Shown here piece after piece: positions 9,794 through 16,893 of a stretch of 64,000 bases of DNA. The DNA is from CAYGLF01 sp964350945. Its GTDB lineage: Bacteria > Chlamydiota > Chlamydiia > Chlamydiales > JAAZZY01. How positions within the stretch are numbered: the stretch's first letter is position 1; each line of letters begins with the position of its first letter. Position numbers and translations under genes: made by a program. The notes beneath the pieces are model-generated. The model had not been told where the DNA came from, searched no databases, and saw only the letters and a program-made list of their open reading frames with translations. The stretch covers positions 186,001-250,000 of the forward strand of contig CAYGLF010000003.1 of NCBI GenBank assembly GCA_964350945.1, written 5' to 3'.

Positions 9794-10486
9794 TTAGTTC
9801 TCAAAGTGTGCGTCTAGCAATTGAGGGTTAATAGAATTTATTCGTCCAATAATGGTATCACAGCACTCTTCAAATGAGTCATTGGAGACCTCTATCCAAT
9901 GGAAATCTTTGCTATAAAATTCTTTAACGGGGGTAAACTGTGCTCTGTAGATGTCGAGCCTTTTCTTGATGGCATCTCGATTGTTATCTATCTGTAAATT
10001 ACCTTTTTGATGATGGTCTAACCCAAAGTGCCATTCACTTTTTTTTTGAAGGCGGTTTAAAATAGTCTCGTCGTCTAAGGCTACATTGATAACAATAATT
10101 TGTTCTTTTTTAGGGAAGGTCTCGTTTAATTTTTTAGCTTGAGAAAGCGTTTTTGGAAAGCCATTGAGGATAAAGCCTTTTTTGTAGTCATCAAACTCAG
10201 TGCACTTTAGGAGGGTTTTAAGTATTACTTCGTCAGAGACAGTTTGTCCTTTACTTAGGTAAGAGGCTATTTCAGCAGAAAGCTCGCCCTCTTCTTTGGC
10301 CAGCCTTGATAAGAATTTAGTCATTTGAATGTAGGGAAGTTTACTGGTTTGTTTTAGCTTGTGAGCAATAACTCCCTTTCCGGCTCCCGGAGGACCTAGT
10401 AAAACAATGATATAGGGGTCTTGGGTAAATAGATGGGAACATGGGAACCATAAAATGGCAATGCATAAAATAAATTTCTTAAACAA
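9794..10486 (-). CDS. Adenylate kinase-like protein with N-terminal signal peptide
   Basis: After a hydrophobic N-terminus (about residues 1-21) the protein has a full P-loop, GPPGAGKG at residues 31-38, then the adenylate kinase layout, including GFILNGFPKTLSQAKKL in place of the canonical GFPR segment. The R-K-R-L helix after the LID region is kept. The LID is short and lacks zinc cysteines, and several nucleotide-binding arginines are replaced by lysine. The gene overlaps the cytosolic-type adenylate kinase upstream by 8 bases, so they form an operon and probably arose by duplication. The leader predicts export to the periplasm or membrane anchoring. Activity is unproven. Confidence 0.75.
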   Translation of the reverse strand: MFKKFILCIAILWFPCSHLFTQDPYIIVLLGPPGAGKGVIAHKLKQTSKLPYIQMTKFLSRLAKEEGELSAEIASYLSKGQTVSDEVILKTLLKCTEFDDYKKGFILNGFPKTLSQAKKLNETFPKKEQIIVINVALDDETILNRLQKKSEWHFGLDHHQKGNLQIDNNRDAIKKRLDIYRAQFTPVKEFYSKDFHWIEVSNDSFEECCDTIIGRINSINPQLLDAHFEN

Positions 10487-11177
10487 GTGCTTTCCTTGAT
10501 TTTTGAAGAGATGATTCTTCTATGTATGGAGAAAGTTTTTCTAAGAGAGAATCAAAGCAGTCTTGGGGACTGCCGACAGAATCTATTTCGATCCAAGAAG
10601 GGCGCTGGTGGTAGTATTTTAACATTGGGTTAAAGTGCTTTCGAAAAATTTCAATACGATTTTCAATCACGTGCTTTTGGTCATCTTCTCGGGTCATTAA
10701 CGGAGCTTGGCATCTGTCACATTGAGATTCATTTTTAGGGGGAGCAAAGTCAACATGGTAATTAGTAGCGCACTGAGTGCATACACGCCTGCCTAGCAGT
10801 CTTTCGATAAGATCGAGCTCGCTGATCGTAATATTGATAAAGATAAGAGAGTGAATACCAAGTAGTTTCTGATCTAATATTTGAGCTTGATTTAGAGTGC
10901 GAGGAAGACCATCTAGAATATATCCATTTTGACAATCTTGTTTTTTTGTGCGATTAATGACCATCTCAATGACCATCTCGTCTGGTGGGAAAAGGCCCTT
11001 TTTTATAAAGCCATTAATCAGATCACCCAGGGGCGATCCGCGCTTAATCTCTTCCCTTAGAAGATCTCCACTAGAAATGTGGGGGATTTTAAGAGCTTTT
11101 TTTAAACGAGAGGCCTGTGAGCCTTTGCCCGAGCCCGGTAGACCAAAAAAAACATAAACGTTAGATTCATGACTCAT
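10479..11177 (-). CDS. adk: Adenylate kinase
   Basis: The 232-residue protein has the P-loop GLPGSGKGS at residues 12-20, ISSGDLLREEI for AMP binding, and GYILDGLPRTLNQAQIL. The long-form LID contains two C-x2-C pairs (CTQC and CDRC), the zinc-binding type found in many bacteria. It converts AMP and ATP to two ADP in the cytosol. The C-terminus is slightly longer than usual. It is the upstream member of a two-gene unit with the exported-type kinase, overlapping it by 8 bases. This copy looks fully functional. Its divergent upstream neighbour, the lipoprotein cluster, starts 170 bases away. Confidence 0.92.
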   Translation of the reverse strand: MSHESNVYVFFGLPGSGKGSQASRLKKALKIPHISSGDLLREEIKRGSPLGDLINGFIKKGLFPPDEMVIEMVINRTKKQDCQNGYILDGLPRTLNQAQILDQKLLGIHSLIFINITISELDLIERLLGRRVCTQCATNYHVDFAPPKNESQCDRCQAPLMTREDDQKHVIENRIEIFRKHFNPMLKYYHQRPSWIEIDSVGSPQDCFDSLLEKLSPYIEESSLQKSRKALV

Positions 11178-11346
11178 GAATTAAATGTAAGAGAGTTAAT
11201 TGTTAAAGCAACAATTATATTCTATCAAAAGATAAATTCCAATCCTTTTTGAGCAGTAGGAGTTATTTTAAAACCTTAGAAAGGGTGAATCATCCAAATT
11301 TAATTTTTTATTTGCAGATTAATGTTATTTTATTGATATTGAAACT

Positions 11347-11856
11347 ATGAAGAATGTGTTTAAATTGACCACTATTTTTAGCCTAGCTCTTACTTTGAAT
11401 GCATGTATGCATCGGTCCCCAGCTTATCCTGCGATGACTCAGCTTGAAGTGCGTCAAATGCAGACGAATCTTTTTGATGTTAGCGACTTTAAGCTGGTGA
11501 TGAAAGCGATTCTCAATGTTTTGCAAGATGAGGGGTTTGTAGTAAAAAATGTGCATTTAGACCTTGGCTTTTTAAATGCAACTAAAGAAATTGATACAGA
11601 AACCAGGGGACAGCGATTTTGGGGGGGAGTTTTTGGAGCTTCGGATGCTCGTTGGCAAAAAAGCAGCATCATTGATGCAACAGCGAACATCTCACCACAT
11701 GGCGAGCAAACAAAAGTCCGTATTAACTTTCAAATCAAAGCCTTGGATAATTATGGCAATGTGATGACTGTGCAGCAAATTCAACAAGCTGAATATTACC
11801 AGACTTTCTTCTCTAAAATAAGTAAGAGTATATTTATCCAACAGGAAAAACTATGA
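11347..11856 (+). CDS. Lipoprotein of unknown function, first gene of a duplicated module
   Basis: A basic N-terminus and hydrophobic segment end in the lipobox L-N-A-C (Cys20), so this is a predicted lipoprotein of 169 residues. The middle predicts an alpha/beta domain (FKLVMKAILNVLQDEGF, then LGFLNATKEID). I do not recognise the family. The stop overlaps the ATG of the next lipoprotein gene in an ATGA, so the two are translationally coupled. A frameshifted remnant of a second copy of this gene lies at 12240-12482, in the same position relative to the second BamE-like gene. The module was therefore duplicated as a unit. Confidence 0.7.
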   Translation: MKNVFKLTTIFSLALTLNACMHRSPAYPAMTQLEVRQMQTNLFDVSDFKLVMKAILNVLQDEGFVVKNVHLDLGFLNATKEIDTETRGQRFWGGVFGASDARWQKSSIIDATANISPHGEQTKVRINFQIKALDNYGNVMTVQQIQQAEYYQTFFSKISKSIFIQQEKL

Positions 11857-12239
11857 AGCAACTTGCATTGACACTTTTGTTATTACTTAGCACGACAGCC
11901 TGCTCTAGAAAGTACAATAATGATTCAGCTAAAAACTTTACGCTGGGGGCTGTTCAAATGAAAATTGAACGGGGTATGAGTCAAGGAGCGGTGGCAGAAG
12001 CTTTAGGCTCTCCCAATATTGTTACTAAGGATTCAGAGGGGCGCGTGACTTGGATCTATGATAAAATAGGTACGGATGTAGAATATTACGATTCGGGAGG
12101 TGGATTTTGGCTAGTCATTACAGGAGCTGGTGGAAGTCGGGGAGGCACTCGCACCTCACAACGGACACTGACTGCCGTTATTAAATTTGATGCTAATCAG
12201 AAAGTTGAAAACGTGACCTACCATTCAAGTAAATTTTAG
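11853..12239 (+). CDS. Small lipoprotein with BamE/SmpA-like fold, copy 1
   Basis: The 128-residue protein has a signal peptide ending in a lipobox (T-T-A-C, Cys17). The mature part contains a SmpA/OmlA-type pattern: IERGMSQGAVAEALGSPN, followed by W-I-Y-D-K and a glycine-rich strand pair. In BamE-like domains this G-M-t-x-x-x-V-x-x-x-L-G-x-P motif precedes a small beta sheet. A role in outer-membrane assembly is possible, but many unrelated lipoproteins use the fold. It overlaps the upstream lipoprotein gene by 4 bases. A close paralogue lies at 12479-12865. Confidence 0.7.
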   Translation: MKQLALTLLLLLSTTACSRKYNNDSAKNFTLGAVQMKIERGMSQGAVAEALGSPNIVTKDSEGRVTWIYDKIGTDVEYYDSGGGFWLVITGAGGSRGGTRTSQRTLTAVIKFDANQKVENVTYHSSKF

Positions 12240-12482
12240 AATGCTAGTAGGATTTTCTATTTTAACTAATTTATTATTAGCTAAAAAAACAAAAGTTGAG
12301 GACGTCACGGTGAATGTTTCAGATTACGGCAATCAAACCAAGATTCGCCTTGATTTTAGGGAAAAACTCTTAGTAACAGTGGAAATGTAATGAGGGTAAT
12401 TCAGATTCAACATCCGGAATACTATCAGGCATTTTTCTCTAAGATTAGTAAAAGCATCTTTATCCAAGAGGAAAAATTATGA
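12240..12482 (+). pseudogene. Decayed second copy of the 11347-11856 lipoprotein gene
   Basis: Two reading frames joined by a frameshift near 12370 reproduce the C-terminal third of the 11347 gene product. The first frame reads VNVSDYGNQTKIRLDF, matching the NISPHGEQTKVRINF region. The second reads NSGNVMRVIQIQ, then PEYYQAFFSKISKSIFIQ, matching the intact copy's last 35 residues almost exactly. The signal peptide and first two thirds are missing. The remnant even keeps the ATGA overlap with the following BamE-like gene. This is direct evidence for tandem duplication of the two-gene module followed by loss of one member. Confidence 0.8.
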
Positions 12483-12865
12483 AGCAAATAGCAATAGGAT
12501 TCGTACTCCTACTGAGTACAGTGAGTTGTTCTAGAAATTACAATGGGGCATCAGCGCAAAACTTTACGCTAGGAGCCGTTCAATTGAAGGTCGAGCGTGG
12601 TATGAGTCAAGATGCTGTCGCAGAAGCTCTAGGTTCTCCTAGTCTTGTTACTAAGGACGATGAAGGGGTCTCTACCTGGATTTATGACAAAATTGGTACC
12701 AATGTCGAGTATCATGAAAGCGGTGGTGGATTTTGGCTAGTAATTGCAGGTGCTGGAGGAAGTTGTGGAGGAGCACGCACCACGCAACAAACACTTACGG
12801 CAGTGATTAAGTTTGATGCGGCTCAGAAAGTTGAGAATGTTACGTATCACTCGAGCAAGTTCTAG
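12479..12865 (+). CDS. Small lipoprotein with BamE/SmpA-like fold, copy 2
   Basis: This 128-residue protein is the same length as the one at 11853-12239 and differs at scattered positions only. The lipobox is V-S-C (Cys17), and the motif VERGMSQDAVAEALGSPS plus the W-I-Y-D-K strand are kept. Both copies are intact, so two near-identical lipoproteins are probably made. Its start overlaps the stop of the decayed upstream gene. The 3' end overlaps the convergent Grx4 gene by 26 bases. As for copy 1, a link to outer-membrane assembly is only suggested by fold. Confidence 0.7.
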   Translation: MKQIAIGFVLLLSTVSCSRNYNGASAQNFTLGAVQLKVERGMSQDAVAEALGSPSLVTKDDEGVSTWIYDKIGTNVEYHESGGGFWLVIAGAGGSCGGARTTQQTLTAVIKFDAAQKVENVTYHSSKF

Positions 12866-13184
12866 AGTAGGGCTTGACAAGAGCTTCCAAATCCTTGTTC
12901 TGGTACAATTCTGTCACAATATCACAGCCACCAATGAACTCTTTGTTCACGTAGAGCTGTGGAATGGTTGGCCAGTCTGAAAACTCTTTAATAGCAGCTC
13001 TGAGCGCATCGTCATCTAAAACATTACGAGTTTCATAATCTACCTGGAGCTTATTAAGGATATGAACAACCTTTGCTGAGAAACCACACTGTGGCATCAG
13101 CTTGCTTCCTTTCATATATAAAATGACAGGGTGCTTTTGAATCTCTTCTTTAATTTTGTTTTTAGCGGCTTCAATTTCTATCAT
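12840..13184 (-). CDS. grxD: Monothiol glutaredoxin, Grx4/GrxD type
   Basis: The 114-residue protein has the monothiol active site C-G-F-S within LMPQCGFSAKVVHIL, then WPTIPQLYVNKEFIGGCDI, which binds glutathione. This class holds a labile [2Fe-2S] cluster between two monomers, or between Grx4 and BolA, and delivers clusters or senses iron. Its start overlaps the stop of the bolA gene upstream (ATGA type), so the partners are translationally coupled. The C-terminus (PYSRTCSSDT) extends a few residues past the usual end because of the overlap with the convergent lipoprotein gene. Confidence 0.93.
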   Translation of the reverse strand: MIEIEAAKNKIKEEIQKHPVILYMKGSKLMPQCGFSAKVVHILNKLQVDYETRNVLDDDALRAAIKEFSDWPTIPQLYVNKEFIGGCDIVTELYQNKDLEALVKPYSRTCSSDT

Positions 13185-13441
13185 ATGTTTTCCCTTTTTT
13201 TAAGCTCCCATTGATCATAGGAGAGAGTAGTTAGTTTTAAAGCATGTAAGTTGGTTGAAAACGAGTTTTTTAATAGATTCATGACTTGTCGGTGCTGGGC
13301 TACCAGTGACATGTTATTAAAATCTTTGGAGATAACCGTAGCTTCTAGGTGAGTCCCGTCATTTTGAGGGTCCTGGACAAATACCAGGGCATCAGGCATT
13401 TGCTTTAAAATAATTTCTTTAATATCCTCGCAAAGCTGCAT
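13181..13441 (-). CDS. bolA: BolA family protein, partner of Grx4
   Basis: The 86-residue protein has the BolA pattern: an N-terminal helix, a strand with H-L-E-A-T-V-I-S, the conserved S-L-V-A-Q-H-R-Q-V-M segment with the cluster-ligand histidine, and a final L-K-L-T-T-L strand. BolA proteins pair with monothiol glutaredoxins in iron-sulfur trafficking. The grxD gene follows with a 4-base overlap, which supports this role directly. A second BolA-like gene lies at 16562-16828, a common situation in proteobacteria (BolA plus IbaG). Confidence 0.88.
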   Translation of the reverse strand: MQLCEDIKEIILKQMPDALVFVQDPQNDGTHLEATVISKDFNNMSLVAQHRQVMNLLKNSFSTNLHALKLTTLSYDQWELKKRENI

Positions 13442-13568
13442 TTTTTTCCTAGGTGACTAAAAATTAAAGACAGAATAACCTTCTTATTTATTAAAAAGCA
13501 AATAATTATTTAGATTTAAGTAGATATCGTTTATTATGTTATCGTAAATTAAATTTATAGTAACCAAA

Positions 13569-14417
13569 ATGTTAGATCTAAAAATACCTATTAAAGATGC
13601 TTTACAGACGCTCTTTCCTGAGGCTTCAAAACAGTCCATTCAAAAATGGTTAAAACAAGGGCGAGTGCTCGTGAACCAGCAGCGAGTGCGTCGTGGAGAC
13701 GTCCTGATTGATGATGTTAAGTCCGTGGAGTTGCTCAAGAAAAAAAAGGCATTTGATATCCCTTTTGAAATTTTGTACTCTGATGCCCACATTATCGTGG
13801 TTGACAAGCCAGCGGGCCTGCTTTCGGTGGCAAGTCTAGACACCTCTGAAAAAAATGTGCATCGTTTTTTAAAGCGCTCTTTTAAATCAGAGAAAATTGC
13901 CCCTTTACATAGACTTGATAAAGAGGTTGCTGGCCCTTTGATCTTTGTTAAGACGCAAAAATCATTTGACCTTTTTAAAGATCTATTTACTAAACGTGAG
14001 ATTCATCGAGAATATAGAGCTTTAGTCAAGGGGAGGGTTCCTAATAAGGGAACTTTGACGAGCTACCTAAAAGAAAACATTCGCTATCACGTTTATGAAA
14101 CCTCTGAGAGCTCGGGTAAAAAAGCTATTACGCACTATGAACTCATTGAGCAAAATCAAGAGTATAGTGAGATAAAACTAGTTTTGGAGTCTGGGAGAAA
14201 AAACCAGATTCGTGTTCAGCTTGCCTCAGCAGGATATCCTATTTTAGGAGATGATCGCTATGGATTTGCGGTACCTCATATTAAAGGGATTGCTCTTTAT
14301 GCTCATAGTCTTGAATTCAAACATCCTATATCCAAAAAACAGATGCATTTTAAAAGTGAGCCTCCCTTTGCTTATAAAAAGCTAGTCAACTTTGGGCGAC
14401 TTCACACAGGTAGATAG
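13569..14417 (+). CDS. RluA family 23S rRNA/tRNA pseudouridine synthase with S4 domain
   Basis: Residues 1-60 form an S4 RNA-binding domain (QKWLKQGRVLVNQQRVRRGD), followed by the catalytic domain with IVVDKPAGLLSVA and the active-site motif HRLDKEVAG, whose Asp is the catalytic residue. The canonical form is HRLDRDTSG, so the E-V-A variation is mild. R-E-Y-R-A-L-V-K-G and the G-R-K-N-Q-I-R-V-Q-L motif complete the RluA fold. The enzyme isomerises specific uridines in rRNA or tRNA; which ones cannot be told. The 3' end overlaps the convergent unknown gene by 36 bases. Confidence 0.9.
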   Translation: MLDLKIPIKDALQTLFPEASKQSIQKWLKQGRVLVNQQRVRRGDVLIDDVKSVELLKKKKAFDIPFEILYSDAHIIVVDKPAGLLSVASLDTSEKNVHRFLKRSFKSEKIAPLHRLDKEVAGPLIFVKTQKSFDLFKDLFTKREIHREYRALVKGRVPNKGTLTSYLKENIRYHVYETSESSGKKAITHYELIEQNQEYSEIKLVLESGRKNQIRVQLASAGYPILGDDRYGFAVPHIKGIALYAHSLEFKHPISKKQMHFKSEPPFAYKKLVNFGRLHTGR

Positions 14418-14828
14418 AGTAGAGATATCGTTTTTCAAAGCGTTTGCTACGAGGTGAATCATCGCATGTGGATCGCCATCTTCTCTTTGCTCCACCTTGG
14501 TTGTAACTGATCCTCTAAAGATATCTTGGAAAGGTTTCCATTGTTTTTGATCTAAGCTAAATGAGACATCTTTCTTTGTCATTTTTACAAAAATGTCTTG
14601 TAAGATAGTTAGCTTTTGCGGGGTGCTATCTAGAGCGATAAGGTCCCCGGTTGCTTTAAAAGTGATTGGCAGAGTCTCACCGGCTTTAAACTCTCTAAAA
14701 AAAATGACGTTGCGCGGTATTGGGAGATTGATTTTAGTAGTGATCTCTTTGTTTTCTTCATTGATTGGATAATAAATACCCACTTCATAATTGGGGTTTA
14801 CTAAAGAGGGTGTATTAATAGCACTCAT
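14382..14828 (-). CDS. Hypothetical protein, paralogue of 15745-16080
   Basis: I do not recognise this 148-residue protein. It shares a core with the protein at 15745-16080: both have G-x-x-(L/I)-P-I-x-F-K-A-x-G-D near the middle, a strand with ILQDIFVKM or VTRSLFFKL, and a (K/R)-x-F-x-D-I-F-x-G motif. No signal peptide or membrane segment is visible, and the predicted structure is mostly beta. The two relatives flank the BlaI gene and its broken partner. The C-terminal tail overlaps the convergent pseudouridine synthase gene. Function unknown. Confidence 0.55.
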   Translation of the reverse strand: MSAINTPSLVNPNYEVGIYYPINEENKEITTKINLPIPRNVIFFREFKAGETLPITFKATGDLIALDSTPQKLTILQDIFVKMTKKDVSFSLDQKQWKPFQDIFRGSVTTKVEQREDGDPHAMIHLVANALKNDISTLSTCVKSPKVD

Positions 14829-15074
14829 ACTAGTCCTTGGGTTGTTAAATTATCCTACTTAAAATCATGCAAGTAGGTAAATAATGAATCTAGAATAGTG
14901 TAAAAATTTTTTTTAAGTAAAGGGGTTTCTTTTTAAGACAACTAATTCAAACATAAAAATGTTTGTCTTAAAATCTAGAAGTGGCCAATTTGGCTCATTC
15001 CTAAAAAATAACGAAATAAAGTGATAAGAGTCTCCATAAAAAAATGAGTGGATAGCCCGTTTTTTTTGGTGTTG

Positions 15075-15322
15075 CTAGACACATTGTTTTGATGCGCATA
15101 AGTAGGTGAAATTTAGAATAAAATACGAGTTTATTTGCTGGAGCTTTGCGGCCATAGAGTGCCACCTTGATAAAATCTTAGAGTCACAAAGCTGCTCTAA
15201 CGAGAGATGAATTCTTTTTAAAGGAATAAAAATAAAAAGTGCTTTCACTAAACTTGTAAAAAAGTGAAGGCAAAGAGAGCATTGAAAAATAGAGCGGGCC
15301 AAAAAACAATTATATTTTTCAC
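15075..15322 (-). pseudogene. Remnant of an M56 (BlaR1-like) membrane protein gene next to blaI
   Basis: A GTG at 15320-15322 overlaps the BlaI stop codon, as is usual for blaI-blaR pairs, and opens a frame reading a hydrophobic helix (IIVFWPALFFNALFAFTF) that stops at 15248. A second, overlapping frame then reads SLVKALFIFIPLKRIHL, followed by S-L-E-Q-L-C-D-S-K-I-L. That resembles the M56 pattern f-x-P-l-x-x-x-x-l-e-x-E-x-x-C-D just after the zinc site. The HExxH motif and the sensor part are missing. I read this as a frameshifted and deleted antirepressor gene. The family match is short, so confidence is moderate. Confidence 0.4.
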
Positions 15323-15678
15323 AGGGAACCTTTTCTTAAAAGCTTTTGAATCGCTTCAAGCTCTTTGTCTGAAATGTCTTCCGATGTTTCAAGCAAGTAG
15401 TGAATCATTGAAGATGTCTTTCCATTAAAAAGCTGTTGTTTGATTCTTTCTAGAATAGAGTGATTCTTTTCTCGTAGGGAGTAAAAGTACTGCCGGCCTA
15501 TTTTTTCTCGGTTAAGAACTTTTTTATAGTATAATCGACTGAGGACAGTCAATATGGTTGTGTAGACATATTGATTATCCAGAGCTGCAGAAATTTGAGT
15601 GACAGAGGCTTTTTGAAGATTCTGTAACGTTCTTGTAATCAGCATTTCTAATTCGCCTGGCAGCTTTCTTTCATTCAT
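15319..15678 (-). CDS. BlaI/MecI/CopY family transcriptional repressor
   Basis: The 119-residue protein has the BlaI winged helix: E-L-E-M-L-I-T-R-T-L at the start, V-T-Q-I-S-A-A-L as the first helix pair, YVYTTILTVLSRLYYKKVL as the recognition helix and wing, and a C-terminal dimerisation part with the protease-cleavage-like linker. Relatives repress beta-lactamase, copper-export or membrane-stress genes and are released by an M56 protease. Here the expected M56 gene directly downstream is broken, so the repressor may be uncoupled from its signal. The start follows a good terminator of the upstream gene. Confidence 0.85.
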   Translation of the reverse strand: MNERKLPGELEMLITRTLQNLQKASVTQISAALDNQYVYTTILTVLSRLYYKKVLNREKIGRQYFYSLREKNHSILERIKQQLFNGKTSSMIHYLLETSEDISDKELEAIQKLLRKGSL

Positions 15679-15702
15679 AGATAACCCTTTGTAGAAGTAG
15701 AA

Positions 15703-15730
15703 AGAGTCTCTTGAAAAAACAAGAGACTCT
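15703..15730 (-). terminator. Intrinsic terminator after the 15745-16080 gene
   Basis: A perfect 11-base-pair inverted repeat, AGAGTCTCTTG and CAAGAGACTCT around a six-base loop, lies 15 bases after the stop of the 15745 gene on the minus strand. On that strand the stem is followed by TTTC. It separates the hypothetical gene from blaI, which begins 25 bases further on. Confidence 0.65.
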
Positions 15731-15744
15731 ATACAATAAGTGAT

Positions 15745-16080
15745 TTAGTTCCTAACAAATAAATTAAGGGAGACTTCGCCTCTAAGAGGGGTCTCGGTTG
15801 CTTGAATAATACAAGTATCTAATTGCCCTGTAAAAATATCAGAGAACTCTCTCCAAGGGTCTTGTTGATTAAGTTTCACATAGGCCTCTCCATTGTCAGC
15901 CAACTTAAAAAATAGTGAGCGAGTAACTTCTACGGTTTGTACAACGCTTTTTAGATTTAAGACATCACCTTGGGCTTTAAACCTAATAGGAATTGTATCT
16001 CCTTTTTTAAGTTTAACTTCTCCTAGTTCAGGGAAGTGATCTTGCTGAGGGGGCAATGCTGCCTGATTGATAGTAACCAT
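15745..16080 (-). CDS. Hypothetical protein, paralogue of 14382-14828
   Basis: This 111-residue protein is a shorter relative of the 14382-14828 product. Shared segments include DTIPIRFKAQGDVLNL, LFFKL, and the W-R-E-F-S-D-I-F-T-G motif. It lacks about 35 N-terminal residues of the longer paralogue. No signal peptide or membrane segment is visible. A strong terminator follows the gene, so it is probably transcribed alone. The family is not recognised, and no function is offered. Confidence 0.55.
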   Translation of the reverse strand: MVTINQAALPPQQDHFPELGEVKLKKGDTIPIRFKAQGDVLNLKSVVQTVEVTRSLFFKLADNGEAYVKLNQQDPWREFSDIFTGQLDTCIIQATETPLRGEVSLNLFVRN

Positions 16081-16222
16081 AAAACCATCCTTCGCTAAGT
16101 GCGGGTTATATTTATAAACAAGTCAAATGAGTTTTGACTGCATATTTTTTACTACAAAAGTAGTTTTTAAAAAAGAAAATTTATAAGAAAATTTAGAATT
16201 TTGAGATTTTAAGGCTCAAAGC

Positions 16223-16552
16223 TTACTCTGAAGGAGCTTCTTTGGGGTGAACTTTTAAAAGATAAATGGCAAGCAAGAAGCTTAGGCCAATCATAATCAC
16301 TGCCGGAAAAAGCTTGCCGGACGTCTTAAGGCGATAGACAAAAAAACTTCCTAAAAGAATGGACTGGATGAGAGCTAGAGTAATCCCTTTGACGTTGCCT
16401 CTTAAAATTTTTATGCCATTAAAGGCAATTAAGAATCCAAAAGCAACTCCTGCGACTAAGGAGGGGATGCTATGTGCTAAAAAGCAGCCTGTAAGACCCC
16501 CAAAAAAAACGATGGCGGCGTAAGATAAAACAATAATTGCTGTGGTTTTCAC
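16223..16552 (-). CDS. TMEM14/UPF0136 family small membrane protein
   Basis: The 109-residue protein has four hydrophobic segments with the glycine-rich pattern of TMEM14 proteins (FFGGLTGCFLAHSIPSL, then G-F-L-I-A-F-N-G). This family occurs in eukaryotic mitochondria and plastids and in cyanobacteria and some other bacteria. The animal TMEM14C affects porphyrin transport, while bacterial roles are unknown. The gene follows the second BolA gene after nine bases, probably in the same transcript. Confidence 0.75.
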   Translation of the reverse strand: MKTTAIIVLSYAAIVFFGGLTGCFLAHSIPSLVAGVAFGFLIAFNGIKILRGNVKGITLALIQSILLGSFFVYRLKTSGKLFPAVIMIGLSFLLAIYLLKVHPKEAPSE

Positions 16553-16561
16553 GTTAACTCC

Positions 16562-16828
16562 TTAGTTATCAGATGAATAAGTGTTTAAGGACACTGAATG
16601 GATGTCCTCTTTGAGGTAGGGCTCCAAAATATCGAAGACAAGCCGGTGCTGTTCGATTTTGCTTTTATCACTAAAAAAAGGCGATTCAATCTCGATTTTA
16701 AGGTGAAATTTACCAGCTACATGTCCTGGATGTTTGGAGTGAAGAGCTGTTTTATCATCGATAATTAGCCTTGTGGGGTCTAATTTTTTAATTAGAAGTT
16801 CTTCGATATGGTCGATTTTACTAGTCAT
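16562..16828 (-). CDS. Second BolA-like protein (IbaG/YrbA-like)
   Basis: The 88-residue protein has a BolA fold pattern: an N-terminal helix I-E-E-L-L-I-K-K-L, a variable loop rich in His (ALHSKHPGHVAGKFHLKIEI), and the conserved E-Q-H-R-L-V-F-D-I-L helix with the key histidine. It differs clearly from the Grx4-linked BolA at 13181-13441. Such second copies (IbaG/YrbA) also bind monothiol glutaredoxins. It is followed closely by the TMEM14-like gene. Confidence 0.8.
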   Translation of the reverse strand: MTSKIDHIEELLIKKLDPTRLIIDDKTALHSKHPGHVAGKFHLKIEIESPFFSDKSKIEQHRLVFDILEPYLKEDIHSVSLNTYSSDN

Positions 16829-16850
16829 AAGGGCACCGCTTGATCTTTTT

Positions 16851-16864
16851 TACTTAATTAAGTA
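16851..16864. promoter_or_regulatory. 14-bp perfect palindrome in a divergent promoter region
   Basis: TACTTAATTAAGTA reads the same on both strands. It sits midway between the divergent starts of the second bolA (16828) and the coiled-coil gene (16894). Its position fits an operator shared by both promoters, but AT-rich palindromes also arise by chance. Confidence 0.35.
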
Positions 16865-16893
16865 TCGGTTCATATTAGGACAAGGAGGTTTTT

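Noticed and set aside
14933..14971. Bulged inverted repeat (TTAAGA...CAAACAT / ATGTTTGTCTTAA)
   Set aside because: The stem is real but has a nine-base bulge and no T tract on either strand, so it is not a convincing terminator and has no clear gene to regulate.
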